Origin: Streptomyces cinerochromogenes
GTDB lineage: Bacteria; Actinomycetota; Actinomycetes; Streptomycetales; Streptomycetaceae
Assembly (NCBI RefSeq): GCF_014648635.1
Contig: NZ_BMRM01000010.1
Span: forward strand, 1 to 64,000
Reading direction: 5' to 3'
DNA length: 64,000 nucleotides
How positions within the stretch are numbered: the stretch's first letter is position 1; every line of letters starts with the position of its first letter. Position numbers and translations under genes: made by a program. This document shows, one piece after another, positions 33,668 to 41,590 of the stretch. Under the pieces are notes generated by a model that saw only the letters and a list, made by a program, of their open reading frames with translations, did not search any database and was not told where the DNA came from.

Positions 33668-34572
33668 CGCACGTCCGTACGGTCCTCGGCGACATCCGGC
33701 CCGGCGAGCTGGGCGTGTGCGACGCCCACGACCATCTCTTCCTGCACACCCCGCACCTGCCGGCGATGGACGACGTCTCCGCCGCGCGGGCGGAGCTGGC
33801 GGCCTTCCGCGCGGCGGGCGGCGCGGCCGTCGTCCAGTGGACGCCGTACGGCATGGGCCGGCGCGCCGCGGACCTGGAGGTGCTGTCCCGGACGACCGGC
33901 GTACGGATCGTCTGCGCCACCGGACTGCACCAGGCGACGCACTACGACCCCGAGGTGCTCGCCCGGCTGCGCGGCGGGCGGCTCGCCGGGCTGTTCGTCG
34001 CAGAACTCACCGAAGGCATCGCCGCGACCGGGGTGCGGGCCGGCCTGATCAAGGTGGCCGGCGGTTTCCACGGGCTCGACGCGCACGCCCGCTGGACCAT
34101 GACGGCGGCGGCCGAGGCCCACCACGCCACCGGCGCGCCCGTGGCCGTCCACCTGGAGCAGGGCACCGGCGCACTGGACGTGCTCGACCTGCTGTGCGGT
34201 GAGCTGGGCGTGCCGGGCGAGCAGGTGGTCCTGGGCCATCTCAACCGCTTCCCCGACCCGGTGGTGCACCGGCGGGCCGCCGAGACCGGGTGCTGGCTGG
34301 CCTTCGACGGACCCTCCCGTGCCCACCACGCCACCGACTGGCGGATGCCGGAGGCGGTACGGGCCCTGGTGGACGCCGGGTTCGCCGACCGGCTGCTGCT
34401 CGGCGGGGACACGGTGACCCCCGGGGCCCGGTCGGTCGACGGCGGGCCCGGGATGCCGTACCTGCTGCGCCGGGTGCGGCAGCGGCTGGCGGAGGAGATC
34501 GGCGCCGAACTGGTGGAGCGCATCCTCACGGATCACCCGGGGCGGGCGTTCGCGGCCGACTGGAAGAGCTGA
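33661..34572 (+). CDS. phosphotriesterase-family metallohydrolase
   Basis: An amidohydrolase-superfamily enzyme of 303 residues. All metal ligands of the phosphotriesterase group are visible: His23 and His25 in CDAHDHLF, the bridging Lys131 in LIKVAGGF, His164 in VAVHLEQG, His193 in LGHLNRF and Asp250 in LLGGDTV. Family members hydrolyse lactones, phosphate or carboxyl esters; many natural ones are lactonases. The starts GTG 33661 and 33664 overlap the end of the DUF4865-like gene. As the last gene of the TetR operon it points to breakdown of a ligand the repressor senses; the substrate is unknown. Confidence 0.87.
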   Translation: MVTHVRTVLGDIRPGELGVCDAHDHLFLHTPHLPAMDDVSAARAELAAFRAAGGAAVVQWTPYGMGRRAADLEVLSRTTGVRIVCATGLHQATHYDPEVLARLRGGRLAGLFVAELTEGIAATGVRAGLIKVAGGFHGLDAHARWTMTAAAEAHHATGAPVAVHLEQGTGALDVLDLLCGELGVPGEQVVLGHLNRFPDPVVHRRAAETGCWLAFDGPSRAHHATDWRMPEAVRALVDAGFADRLLLGGDTVTPGARSVDGGPGMPYLLRRVRQRLAEEIGAELVERILTDHPGRAFAADWKS

Positions 34573-34689
34573 GCGGGCCGTGGCCCGACCCTGTGGATCT
34601 CTGTCCCCGCGGAGGGTTCCAGCCGTCGGCCGGGGTCCGCAGGATGGCGGGCGACGACCATCGACCGCCGCCCGGGGGGACGAGAGAGC

Positions 34690-34763
34690 ATGGCCCTGGA
34701 GATGCGCGTCCGCCGCGAACCCGTGAGACCACCGCGCTGCCGCCGGACGGCCCGGCCCGCCGC
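34690..34763 (+). pseudogene. frameshifted remnant of a DUF1272-type small protein gene
   Basis: The frame beginning ATG 34690 reads MALEMRVR, and after a one-base shift around 34715-34720 it continues ETTALPPDGPAR. Together these match the opening of DUF1272 proteins (as I recall it, MALEMR-x-R-CERCE followed by AL-PDGPA). The Cys pair is lost, and the sequence then becomes unrelated DNA that runs into the 28-bp repeat array. A ribosome-binding-like GACGAGAGAG precedes the ATG. It is read here as a decayed gene; the match is from memory of the family. Confidence 0.45.
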
Positions 34764-34842
34764 GGGCGCTCGGCGACCCGGTTTCCGTCGGGCTGGACGC
34801 CACCGGAGTGCGCCTGACAGGCCGGCACGCCGCGGCCGGCCT

Positions 34843-35062
34843 GTCGGAAGCAGCCGGGCCGACGCGGTCCGCCGAAAGCAGCCGAGCCGACGCGGTCCGC
34901 CGAAAGCAGCCGAGCCGACGCAGCCTGTCGGAAGCAGTCGGGCCGACGCGGTCCGCCGAAAGCAGCCGAGCCGACGCAGCCTGTCGGAAGCAGCCGAGCC
35001 GACGCGGTCCGCCGGAAGCAGTCGGGCCGTCGGGGTCTGCTGAAAGCAGTCGGGCCGTCGCG
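34843..35062. repeat. eight tandem copies of a 28-bp unit
   Basis: Units start at 34843, 34871, 34899, 34927, 34955, 34983, 35011 and 35039 at exactly 28-bp spacing. Each is a variant of GCCGAAAGCAGCCGAGCC plus GACGCGGTCC or GACGCAGCCT. There are no spacers, so this is not a CRISPR array. The array ends on the base before the ROK gene stop codon, in the gap 34573-35062 between convergent genes. Because 28 is not a multiple of 3, reading frames through it change with every unit and are artefacts. Confidence 0.85.
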
Positions 35063-36310
35063 CTAGGCGGCTCCGGCCAGCGCGCCCAGCGGATCGTCCA
35101 GGACCGGCTGCCAGGCCAGTTCGGCCGCGCCGACCAGGCTGTTGTGGTCCAGGGTGCACGGCAGGATGGGGACGCCGCCGCTCTGACCCCACAGACTGCG
35201 GTCGGCGACCACCGCGCGCAGCCGGCCCGGGTCGGCGTCCAGCAGGGTGCGGTGCAGTCCGCCGAGGATGATGCGGTCGGGGTTGAGGATGTTGACCAGG
35301 CCGGCGAGGCCCAGGCCGAGGCGGTCGATGAGGGCCTCGGCGGCGGTGCGGACGGCCGGGTCGTCGTACTGGGTGCGCAGCAGGTCGTTGGCCTGCTGGA
35401 GCAGCGACATCTCCGGGCCGGGCTCGCGGCCCGACTCCACCAGCAGCGCCAGCGGGTCCGCCTCGACGTCGAGGCAGCCCCGGCTGCCGCAGTGGCAGGG
35501 GCGGCCCTCCGGGTTGACGGTGAGGTGGCCGACCTCCAGCGCGAGACCCGAACTGCCGGTGTGCAGACGGCCGTCCAGGACGAGCGCGCCGCCGACGCCC
35601 CGGTGCCCGGTGGCCACGCACAGCAGGTCGCGCGCGCCCCGGCCGGCCCCGTGCCGGTGTTCGGCGAGCGCGGCGAGGTTGACGTCGTTGCCGGCGAAGG
35701 CCGGGCCGGTGATGCCCGCCGCGTGCACGCGCTCGGCGAAGATCTCCCGGACGGGGGCGCCGACGGGCCAGGCCAGGTGCAGCGGGTTGAGGGCGAGGCC
35801 GGCGGGTTCGGCGACGGCGGACGGCACGGCGAGTCCGGCGCCGACGCAGCGCCGGCCGGTGCCGCGCAGCAGTTCCGCGCCCGCCTCGACCACGGAGCCG
35901 AGCACCTTCGCCGGGTCGGCGTCGACGGTCTCGCAGCCGGGCGCCGTCGCCACGATCCGTCCGCCGAGGCCGACCAGCGCGGCCCTGAAGCCGTCGGCGT
36001 GGATCTGCGCGGCGAGGACGACGGGGCCGTCCTCGGCGACCTCCAGCCGGTGGGACGGCCGCCCCTGGGAACCGGCCGCCGAGCCGGGCCGGGCGTCCAC
36101 CCGGATCAGGCCCAGCGCCTCCAGCTCGGCGGCCACCGCGCCGGCCGTGGCCCGGGTGACGCCGAGTTCGGCGGTGAGCACGGCGCGGGTCGGCGCCCGC
36201 CCGGTGTGCACCAGTTCCAGCGCGGGCCCCAGTGCCCCGCGCCCCCGGTCCAGCCGCGCCCGTGAGGTGGTCCTCTCCCCCGCTGTCCGGGGATCCGCCT
36301 TGCCGCTCAT
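35063..36310 (-). CDS. ROK-family transcriptional regulator
   Basis: A regulator of 415 residues. An N-terminal winged helix (APTRAVLTAELGVTRATAGAVAAELEALGLIRVD) precedes a ROK sugar-kinase-like domain with GAGLAVPSAV, FAGNDVNLAALAEHRHGAGRG and the zinc site CHCGSRGCLD, in which the usual final Glu is Asp. NagC/Mlc-type ROK proteins regulate sugar uptake and amino-sugar use. The ATG at 36310 follows AlkB by 48 bp on the same strand, so the two may be cotranscribed. No sugar gene is adjacent. Confidence 0.86.
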   Translation of the reverse strand: MSGKADPRTAGERTTSRARLDRGRGALGPALELVHTGRAPTRAVLTAELGVTRATAGAVAAELEALGLIRVDARPGSAAGSQGRPSHRLEVAEDGPVVLAAQIHADGFRAALVGLGGRIVATAPGCETVDADPAKVLGSVVEAGAELLRGTGRRCVGAGLAVPSAVAEPAGLALNPLHLAWPVGAPVREIFAERVHAAGITGPAFAGNDVNLAALAEHRHGAGRGARDLLCVATGHRGVGGALVLDGRLHTGSSGLALEVGHLTVNPEGRPCHCGSRGCLDVEADPLALLVESGREPGPEMSLLQQANDLLRTQYDDPAVRTAAEALIDRLGLGLAGLVNILNPDRIILGGLHRTLLDADPGRLRAVVADRSLWGQSGGVPILPCTLDHNSLVGAAELAWQPVLDDPLGALAGAA

Positions 36311-36358
36311 GAGGGCGAGTCTCCCATGATCCGTACCCGGGGTGGCCTCGGCCGCCGG

Positions 36359-37009
36359 TCACAGGCCGCTCACCCGGAGGGTGATGTTCAGCCGTCCGGC
36401 GAGTCCCAGCCCGGCCGGGGCCGTGCCCGGGCGGACGCGGGGCACGCCGTGGTAGGCGAGCCGGGACGGGCCGCCGAAGACGAACAGGTCCCCGCTGCGC
36501 AGCTCTACGTCGGTGTACGGCTTCGTGCGCGTCCCGGTGTTGCCGAAGCGGAACACGCAGGTGTCGCCGAGGCTCAGCGAGACCACGGGCGCGTCCGCCT
36601 TCTCGTCGGCGTCGCGGTGCATGCCCATGCGGGCGTCACCGTCGTAGAAGTTGATCAGCGCGATGTCGTACGGCGCGGCCGGTACGGCGTCGGGGCCGAG
36701 CGCGTCGGCCACCGCGCGGCGGCCCAGCGCGCCGAGCCAGTCCGGGAAGGGCTTGACCGGGCTGCCGTCGCCGTCGACGGCGGTGCGGGCGTAGGCGTAC
36801 GGGTACCAGTGCCAGCCCAGGCAGACCTGGCGGGCGGTCATGGTGCCGCCGCCCGGGGTGCGGACCGTGCGCAGCCCGGCGGGCGGACGTGCCCAGTCCC
36901 GGCAGGCGGCGAGCAGGGCGCGCTGCTCCTCGGCGTCCAGCCAGTCCACGACGTGCACGGCGCCCGGCGCGACCTCCGCACGCTCCCGGGGGAACAGCTC
37001 GTCCTCCAT
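36359..37009 (-). CDS. alkB: AlkB-family alpha-ketoglutarate/Fe(II)-dependent dioxygenase
   Basis: An enzyme of 216 residues. The iron triad is in MGMHRDADE (His-x-Asp) and LAYHGVPRV (His); the 2-oxoglutarate-binding arginines are in GRLNITLR at the C-terminus; NFYDGDARMGMH is the family signature. AlkB enzymes remove methyl groups from alkylated bases in DNA or RNA by oxidative dealkylation. The ATG at 37009 is preferred over the upstream ATG at 37027 on the basis of the purine-rich AGGATGGGGG just before it. It may be cotranscribed with the ROK gene downstream. Confidence 0.9.
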   Translation of the reverse strand: MEDELFPRERAEVAPGAVHVVDWLDAEEQRALLAACRDWARPPAGLRTVRTPGGGTMTARQVCLGWHWYPYAYARTAVDGDGSPVKPFPDWLGALGRRAVADALGPDAVPAAPYDIALINFYDGDARMGMHRDADEKADAPVVSLSLGDTCVFRFGNTGTRTKPYTDVELRSGDLFVFGGPSRLAYHGVPRVRPGTAPAGLGLAGRLNITLRVSGL

Positions 37010-37064
37010 GCCCCCATCCTGCCCCACCGCCTCTGATCTGCGGTTCCGCTAGCCTGGACGCACG

Positions 37065-38210
37065 ATGAGCGACCGTATGACGACAGCGTGGGGCGAGGTC
37101 GAGCTGACCCGTTTCCCCGAGGACCCCCGCGACCGGCTGCGCGCCTGGGACGCCTCCGACTCGTACCTGCTGCGCCACCTCGCCGAGGAGAAGGTCCCGC
37201 TCACGGGCACGGTCGTGGTGCTCGGGGACCGCTGGGGCGCGCTGGTGACCGCGCTGGCGGAGCACCGTCCGACACAGATCACCGACTCCTTCCTCGGCCG
37301 GGAGGCGACCCGGGCGAACCTGGCGCGGGCCGGCGTGGAGCCGGGTGCGGTACGGCTGCTCACCACGCAGGACCCGCCGCCGGAGCGGGTGGACGTGCTG
37401 CTGGTGCGGGTGCCGAAGAGCCTGGCGCTGCTGGAGGACCAGCTGCTGCGGCTGGCGCCCGCGGTGCACGCAGACACGATCGTGGTGGGCACCGGGATGG
37501 TGAAGGAGATCCACACCTCGACGCTCCAGCTGTTCGAGCGGGTCCTCGGGCCCACCCGGACCTCGCTGGCGCGGCAGAAGGCCCGGCTGATCTTCTGCAC
37601 CCCGGACCCGGCGCTGGAGCGGCCGGCGAACCCGTGGCCGTACAGCTACGCCCTGCCGGACGGCGTCGGCGCGGTCTCGGGGCGCACGGTGGTCAACCAC
37701 GCGGGCGTGTTCTGCGCCGACCGGCTGGACATCGGCACCCGCTTCTTCCTTCGGCACCTGCCCGGACCGGGCGCCGGGCGCGTGGTGGACCTCGGCTGCG
37801 GCAACGGCGTGGTCGGTACGGCGGTGGCGCTGGCCGATCCGGCGGCCGAGGTGCTGTTCGTGGACGAGTCCTTCCAGGCGGTGGCCTCGGCGGAGGCGAC
37901 GTACAAGGCGAACGGGGTGCCGGGGCACGCCGAGTTCCGGGTCGGGGACGGGCTGGCCGGGGTGGCGCCGGGCAGTGTGGACCTGGTGCTGAACAACCCG
38001 CCGTTCCACTCCCACCAGGCCACCACGGACGCGACGGCGTGGCGGATGTTCACGGGGGCGCTGCGCGCGCTCCGGCCGGGGGGTGAGCTGTGGGTGATCG
38101 GCAACCGGCACCTGGGGTACCACGTGAAGCTGAGGCGGTTGTTCGGCAACAGTGAACTGGTGGCTTCGGACCCGAAGTTCGTGGTGCTGAAGGCGGTCAA
38201 GAAGGGCTGA
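37065..38210 (+). CDS. RlmG-like class I SAM-dependent methyltransferase
   Basis: A protein of 381 residues with the two-part layout of RlmG/RsmC rRNA (guanine-N2)-methyltransferases. An N-terminal degenerate half (about 1-180) is followed by a catalytic half with VVDLGCGNGVVGTAVAL (SAM motif I) and the NPPFHSHQATTD active-site motif IV (NPPF) typical of base-amino methylation. It probably methylates a guanine in 23S or 16S rRNA; which base cannot be read from the sequence. Start at ATG 37065 (MSDRMTTAWG). It is divergent from alkB with a gap of about 55 bp. Confidence 0.85.
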   Translation: MSDRMTTAWGEVELTRFPEDPRDRLRAWDASDSYLLRHLAEEKVPLTGTVVVLGDRWGALVTALAEHRPTQITDSFLGREATRANLARAGVEPGAVRLLTTQDPPPERVDVLLVRVPKSLALLEDQLLRLAPAVHADTIVVGTGMVKEIHTSTLQLFERVLGPTRTSLARQKARLIFCTPDPALERPANPWPYSYALPDGVGAVSGRTVVNHAGVFCADRLDIGTRFFLRHLPGPGAGRVVDLGCGNGVVGTAVALADPAAEVLFVDESFQAVASAEATYKANGVPGHAEFRVGDGLAGVAPGSVDLVLNNPPFHSHQATTDATAWRMFTGALRALRPGGELWVIGNRHLGYHVKLRRLFGNSELVASDPKFVVLKAVKKG

Positions 38211-38259
38211 GCACCGGGCGACGCCGGTCGGGCGGCCGGGCGGCCAGGTGGGCGTGCGG

Positions 38260-39159
38260 TCAGGCGGGCGTGCGGTCAGGGGGCGTGCGGGACAGGACCC
38301 CGATGATCCGGCGCACCTCCCGCGCCATCGCCTCCCGGCCCACGCTCAGGTACTTCCGGGAGTCGACGGCCTCCGGACGGGCCGCGAGGTACGCGCGGAT
38401 CGCCCCGGTCATGGCGCTGTTCAGGGCGGTCCCGACGTTGACCTTGGCGATGCCGCCGCCGACGGCCGCGACGAGTCCGTCGTCCGGCACGCCGGAGGAA
38501 CCGTGCAGGACGAGCGGCACGGTCAGGGCGGCGGACAGCCGCTTCAGCAGGGCGAGGTCGAGGACGGCGGTGCGCGTGGTCATGGCGTGCACGCTGCCGA
38601 TGGCGACGGCCAGGGCGTCGACGCCGGTGCCGGCCACGAAGTCCCGCGCCCGGCCGGGGTCGGTGCGGGCACCGGGCGCGTGCGCGTCCAGCGGGGGCCG
38701 GACGGTGCCGCCCCACCCGCCCTGCCCGTCCTTGCCGCCGATCTGCCCCAACTCGGCTTCGATCCAGAGCCCTTGGGCGTGCGCCCAGTCGGCCGCGGCC
38801 CGGGTCGAGGCGAGGTTGTCGGCGTACGGCAGGCGGGCCGCGTCGTACATCACCGAGCTGAACCCGGCGCCGGGCGCCTGACGCAGCAGGTCGTCGCTCT
38901 GCACGTGGTCCAGGTGCAACGCGACGGGTACGGCGGCCCGTTCGGCGGCGGCGACGGCGGCGCGGGCCAGCGGGAGCAGCCGCCCGTAGCGGAACCTGAC
39001 GGCGTTCTCGCTGACCTGGAGGACGACGGGGGAACCGGCGGTCTCCGCGCCGGCGATGACGGCCTCGATGTGTTCCAGGGTGATGACGTTGAACGCGGCG
39101 ACGGCGGAGCGGGCGGCGGCGGCCCGGGTGACCAGGTCGCCGGTGGACGCGAGGGGCAC
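38260..39159 (-). CDS. class II aldolase (tagatose/fructose-bisphosphate type)
   Basis: An enzyme of 299 residues. Zinc ligands are seen in ALHLDHVQS and VLHGSSGVP, with AIGSVHAM and KVNVGTALN completing the class II aldolase motifs, and AELGQIGGKDG in the region of the substrate loop. The GatY/KbaY group cleaves tagatose-1,6-bisphosphate, fructose-1,6-bisphosphate or a related ketose. It lies 33 bp downstream of the SIS-domain gene and is probably in its operon. The last bases overlap three tandem GGGCGTGCGGTCAGG-type repeats (38247-38291). Confidence 0.85.
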   Translation of the reverse strand: MPLASTGDLVTRAAAARSAVAAFNVITLEHIEAVIAGAETAGSPVVLQVSENAVRFRYGRLLPLARAAVAAAERAAVPVALHLDHVQSDDLLRQAPGAGFSSVMYDAARLPYADNLASTRAAADWAHAQGLWIEAELGQIGGKDGQGGWGGTVRPPLDAHAPGARTDPGRARDFVAGTGVDALAVAIGSVHAMTTRTAVLDLALLKRLSAALTVPLVLHGSSGVPDDGLVAAVGGGIAKVNVGTALNSAMTGAIRAYLAARPEAVDSRKYLSVGREAMAREVRRIIGVLSRTPPDRTPA

Positions 39160-39192
39160 GTGAGGTGTCCTTCCGGGACGGGTCCGGTGGGT

Positions 39193-40074
39193 TCAGGGGG
39201 CGAGGATCACCGAGCGGGTGAGGTGCCGCGGCCGGTCGGGGTCGAGTCCCCGGGCGGCGGCGACGGCGACCGCGAGCCGCTGGACCCGGACGAGTTCGGC
39301 GAGCGGGTCCAGCCCGCCCTCGATCCACATGCCGCCGGTGGAGCGGACCTGGTCGGCCAGTCCGTCGGGCGCCGTGCCGAGCATCCAGGTGGCGGTGCCC
39401 TCGGTGGTGACGCTGATCGGGCCGTGCCGGTACTCCATCGCCGGGTAGGCCTCGGTCCAGGAGAGGGAGGCCTCGCGCATCTTCAGTCCGGCCTCGCTCG
39501 CGAGACCGACGGTCCAGCCGCGCCCCAGGAAGGTGAACTGCGTGCAGTGCACGAGTCCTTCGGGCAAGGGGGTGGCGAGGGCGGTGCGCGCGTCGGTGAC
39601 GACGGCGTCGGTGTGCAGACCGAGGTGCGCGCGCAGGAGGGTGAGCGCGGTGGTCGCGAACCGGGTCTGGACGACGGAGCGTTCGTCGGCGAAGTCGAGC
39701 ACGACGAGGTCGTCGGCGGCGGACACGACCGGGGTGTCCGGGTCGGCGGTGACGGCGGTGGTGCGCGTGCGCCCGGCCAACGCGCCCAGCAGTTCCAGCA
39801 CTTCGGTGGTGGTGCCGGAGCGGGTGAGGGCGAGGACCCGGTCGTACGACCGCCCGTGCGGGAACTCCGAGGCGGCGAACGCGTCGGTCTCGCCCTGCCC
39901 GGCGCCCTCGCGCAGCGCGGCCGCCGCCTGGGCCATGAAGTACGAGGTCCCGCACCCCACGACGGCTACCCGCTCCCCCGGCTCCGGCAGCGCGCCGCGG
40001 TGCCGCTCGGCCTGCTCGGCCGCCCGTATCCAGCACTCGGGCTGGCTGTTCAGCTCGTTCTCGACATGGGTCAT
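39193..40074 (-). CDS. SIS-domain sugar-phosphate isomerase/deaminase (AgaS/GlmS-like)
   Basis: A protein of 293 residues with two SIS domains. The first has VVGCGTSYFMAQAAA and ALTRSGTTTEVLELL, the second FLGRGWTVGLASEAGLKMREAS and EYRHGPIS. This pattern is that of the isomerase half of glucosamine-6-phosphate synthase and of AgaS deaminase/isomerases acting on amino-sugar phosphates. The ATG at 40074 has GGGGAGGG about 9 nt upstream; GTG-type starts a few codons earlier are less likely. It is divergent from the DeoR gene and 33 bp from the aldolase. Confidence 0.84.
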   Translation of the reverse strand: MTHVENELNSQPECWIRAAEQAERHRGALPEPGERVAVVGCGTSYFMAQAAAALREGAGQGETDAFAASEFPHGRSYDRVLALTRSGTTTEVLELLGALAGRTRTTAVTADPDTPVVSAADDLVVLDFADERSVVQTRFATTALTLLRAHLGLHTDAVVTDARTALATPLPEGLVHCTQFTFLGRGWTVGLASEAGLKMREASLSWTEAYPAMEYRHGPISVTTEGTATWMLGTAPDGLADQVRSTGGMWIEGGLDPLAELVRVQRLAVAVAAARGLDPDRPRHLTRSVILAP

Positions 40075-40094
40075 GGCCCACACCCTCCCCTAGC

Positions 40095-40136
40095 TGATTG
40101 TTCCTGCAAGGTACAGCGCCTTTTCGAGCACAATCA
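40095..40136. promoter_or_regulatory. candidate DeoR operator (TGATTGT / ACAATCA)
   Basis: TGATTGT (40095-40101) and ACAATCA (40130-40136) form a perfect 7-bp inverted repeat separated by 28 bp, centre-to-centre 35 bp. It lies in the divergent gap just upstream of the SIS gene. A paired operator for a DeoR tetramer is plausible; it is inferred from position and symmetry only. Confidence 0.5.
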
Positions 40137-40254
40137 AGCATGCAGAGCGCAGCGGTGGGTGCGCTAGGGTCGCCGGAGAGAGCGCGGACGGCCGGAGAAA
40201 CGAGCACGGCGAGCACGGACGAGCACGCCGCGCACGGACGACCGGCACGCTCGC

Positions 40255-40320
40255 GGAACGACCGTGGAAGGATCGCGGAAGGACCGCGGGAAGGACCGCG
40301 GAACGATCGGGGAACGGAGG
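40255..40320. repeat. six phased 11-bp repeats ahead of the DeoR gene
   Basis: GGAACG or GGAAGG followed by RYCG starts at 40255, 40266, 40277, 40289, 40300 and 40311, a spacing of 11, 11, 12, 11 and 11 bp, close to one helical turn. The last copy includes the GGAGG ribosome binding site of the DeoR gene, which starts at 40327. Confidence 0.65.
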
Positions 40321-40326
40321 CGGCGG

Positions 40327-41106
40327 ATGTCCCGGGACGCCCGCTGGAAGGCGCTGCTGGAACTGCTCGTCGAGCGGGGCCGGCTGGAGGTCGAGGAGGC
40401 GGCGACCGAGCTGGCGGTGTCGGCGGCCACGATCCGCCGTGACTTCGATCAGCTCGCCGAGCAGCAGATGCTGGTCCGCACCCGGGGCGGCGCGGTGGTG
40501 CACGGGGTGTCGTACGAACTCCCGCTGCGCTACAAGACGGCCCGGCGCGCGTCGGAGAAGCAGCGCATCGCCAAGGCGGTGGCCGAACTCGTCGCGCCGG
40601 GCGAGGCGGTGGGGCTGACCGGCGGCACGACCACCACCGAGGTGGCCCGCGCCCTCGCGGTCCGCGGCGACCTCACCACCGGCGCACCGGCCCTGACCGT
40701 CGTCACCAACGCCCTCAACATCGCCAACGAGCTCGCCGTACGCCCCCAGTTCAAGATCGTCGTGACGGGCGGGGTGGCGCGTGCGCAGTCGTACGAGCTC
40801 ATCGGCCCGCTCGCGGACGGTGTACTGAGCCAGATCACGCTCGACGTGGCCGTGCTGGGCGTCGTCGGCTTCGACGTCACGCACGGGGCGGCGGCGCACG
40901 ACGAGGCGGAGGCCGCGATCAACCGGCTGCTGTGCGAGCGCGCCGAGCGGGTCGTGGTGGCCGCCGACTCCAGCAAGCTGGGCCGGCGCGCGTTCGCCCG
41001 GATCTGCGGGCCGGAGCTGGTGGACACGCTGGTGACGGACACGGCGGTGGCCGACGAGACGGTACGGCGGTTCGAGGAGGCGGGGGTACGGGTGCTGGCT
41101 GTGTGA
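40327..41106 (+). CDS. DeoR/AgaR-family transcriptional regulator
   Basis: A regulator of 259 residues. The winged helix reads RWKALLELLVERGRLEVEEAATELAVSAATIRRDFDQLAEQQMLVRTRGGAV, and the sensor half has TGGTTTTEVARAL, VVTNALNIANEL and the DeoR motif DVAVLGVVGFD. The ATG at 40327 has GGAGG 6 nt upstream. It is divergent from the SIS isomerase and aldolase genes and probably controls them, the intermediate sugar phosphate being the likely effector. The same arrangement occurs in amino-sugar (Aga-type) clusters. Confidence 0.87.
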   Translation: MSRDARWKALLELLVERGRLEVEEAATELAVSAATIRRDFDQLAEQQMLVRTRGGAVVHGVSYELPLRYKTARRASEKQRIAKAVAELVAPGEAVGLTGGTTTTEVARALAVRGDLTTGAPALTVVTNALNIANELAVRPQFKIVVTGGVARAQSYELIGPLADGVLSQITLDVAVLGVVGFDVTHGAAAHDEAEAAINRLLCERAERVVVAADSSKLGRRAFARICGPELVDTLVTDTAVADETVRRFEEAGVRVLAV

Positions 41107-41194
41107 GCGGACGGCGATCCACCGCGGCCCTGCTCACCGACGCGGATGCGGCTGCCGACGGCACGAGCGGACGGTGTTCGCGCCGCCGTCCGGT

Positions 41195-41590
41195 TCAGAT
41201 GCCGCCGAGGTCGGCCTTCACGAACCCCGCGCCCCGCTGGTCGTTGCAGCCCGTCACCGGCCGGTCGTCCGGGTCCGGCCATGTCTGCGGCGCCTGGAGC
41301 GCCACGCTCACCAGCGTCAGCAGCAGGTCGACGTCGCTCGCGGCGTCCAGACGCAGGGTCACCCACTGCGAGCCGGGCACGATCCTGATCGCACCCGAGT
41401 CCCTGAGGTCCTTGGCGAACCGCCGGATGGCCCGGTTGGTGAGCCGGAGATCGACATCGCGCTCGGAGTGGAAGTGGACGATCTCCCCCTGGGCCGAACT
41501 CACCGCCCGTCCGAGGCCGCAGCTCGGGAGGGCCTGTCTCAGGTCCGGCCAGGTCGCCAGTTGCGCGAGCGCGCGCGAGGCCAACGTCAT
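41195..41590 (-). CDS. DUF5519-like (luciferase-domain) small protein
   Basis: A protein of 131 residues: ALAQLATWPDLRQALPSCGLGRAVSSAQGEIVHFHSERDVDLRLTNRAIRRFAKDL, then IVPGSQWVTLRLDAASDVDLLLTLVSVALQAPQ. The order (L-WP near the start, a short His-containing strand, a W-V-x-x-R-L segment and D-V-D-L-L-L) resembles DUF5519 proteins labelled luciferase-family on weak grounds. No function is established. It is the last gene before the island and converges on the DeoR gene. Confidence 0.6.
   Translation of the reverse strand: MTLASRALAQLATWPDLRQALPSCGLGRAVSSAQGEIVHFHSERDVDLRLTNRAIRRFAKDLRDSGAIRIVPGSQWVTLRLDAASDVDLLLTLVSVALQAPQTWPDPDDRPVTGCNDQRGAGFVKADLGGI

Noticed and set aside
34843..35062. A CRISPR-like array, because units are 28 bp long and regularly spaced
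   Set aside because: Units follow each other without spacers and there are no cas genes; it is a plain tandem repeat.
34808..36265. Long plus-strand frames across the ROK gene and the 28-bp repeats
   Set aside because: They are antisense shadows; the 28-bp period changes frame with every unit, and the ROK gene on the minus strand has clear motifs.
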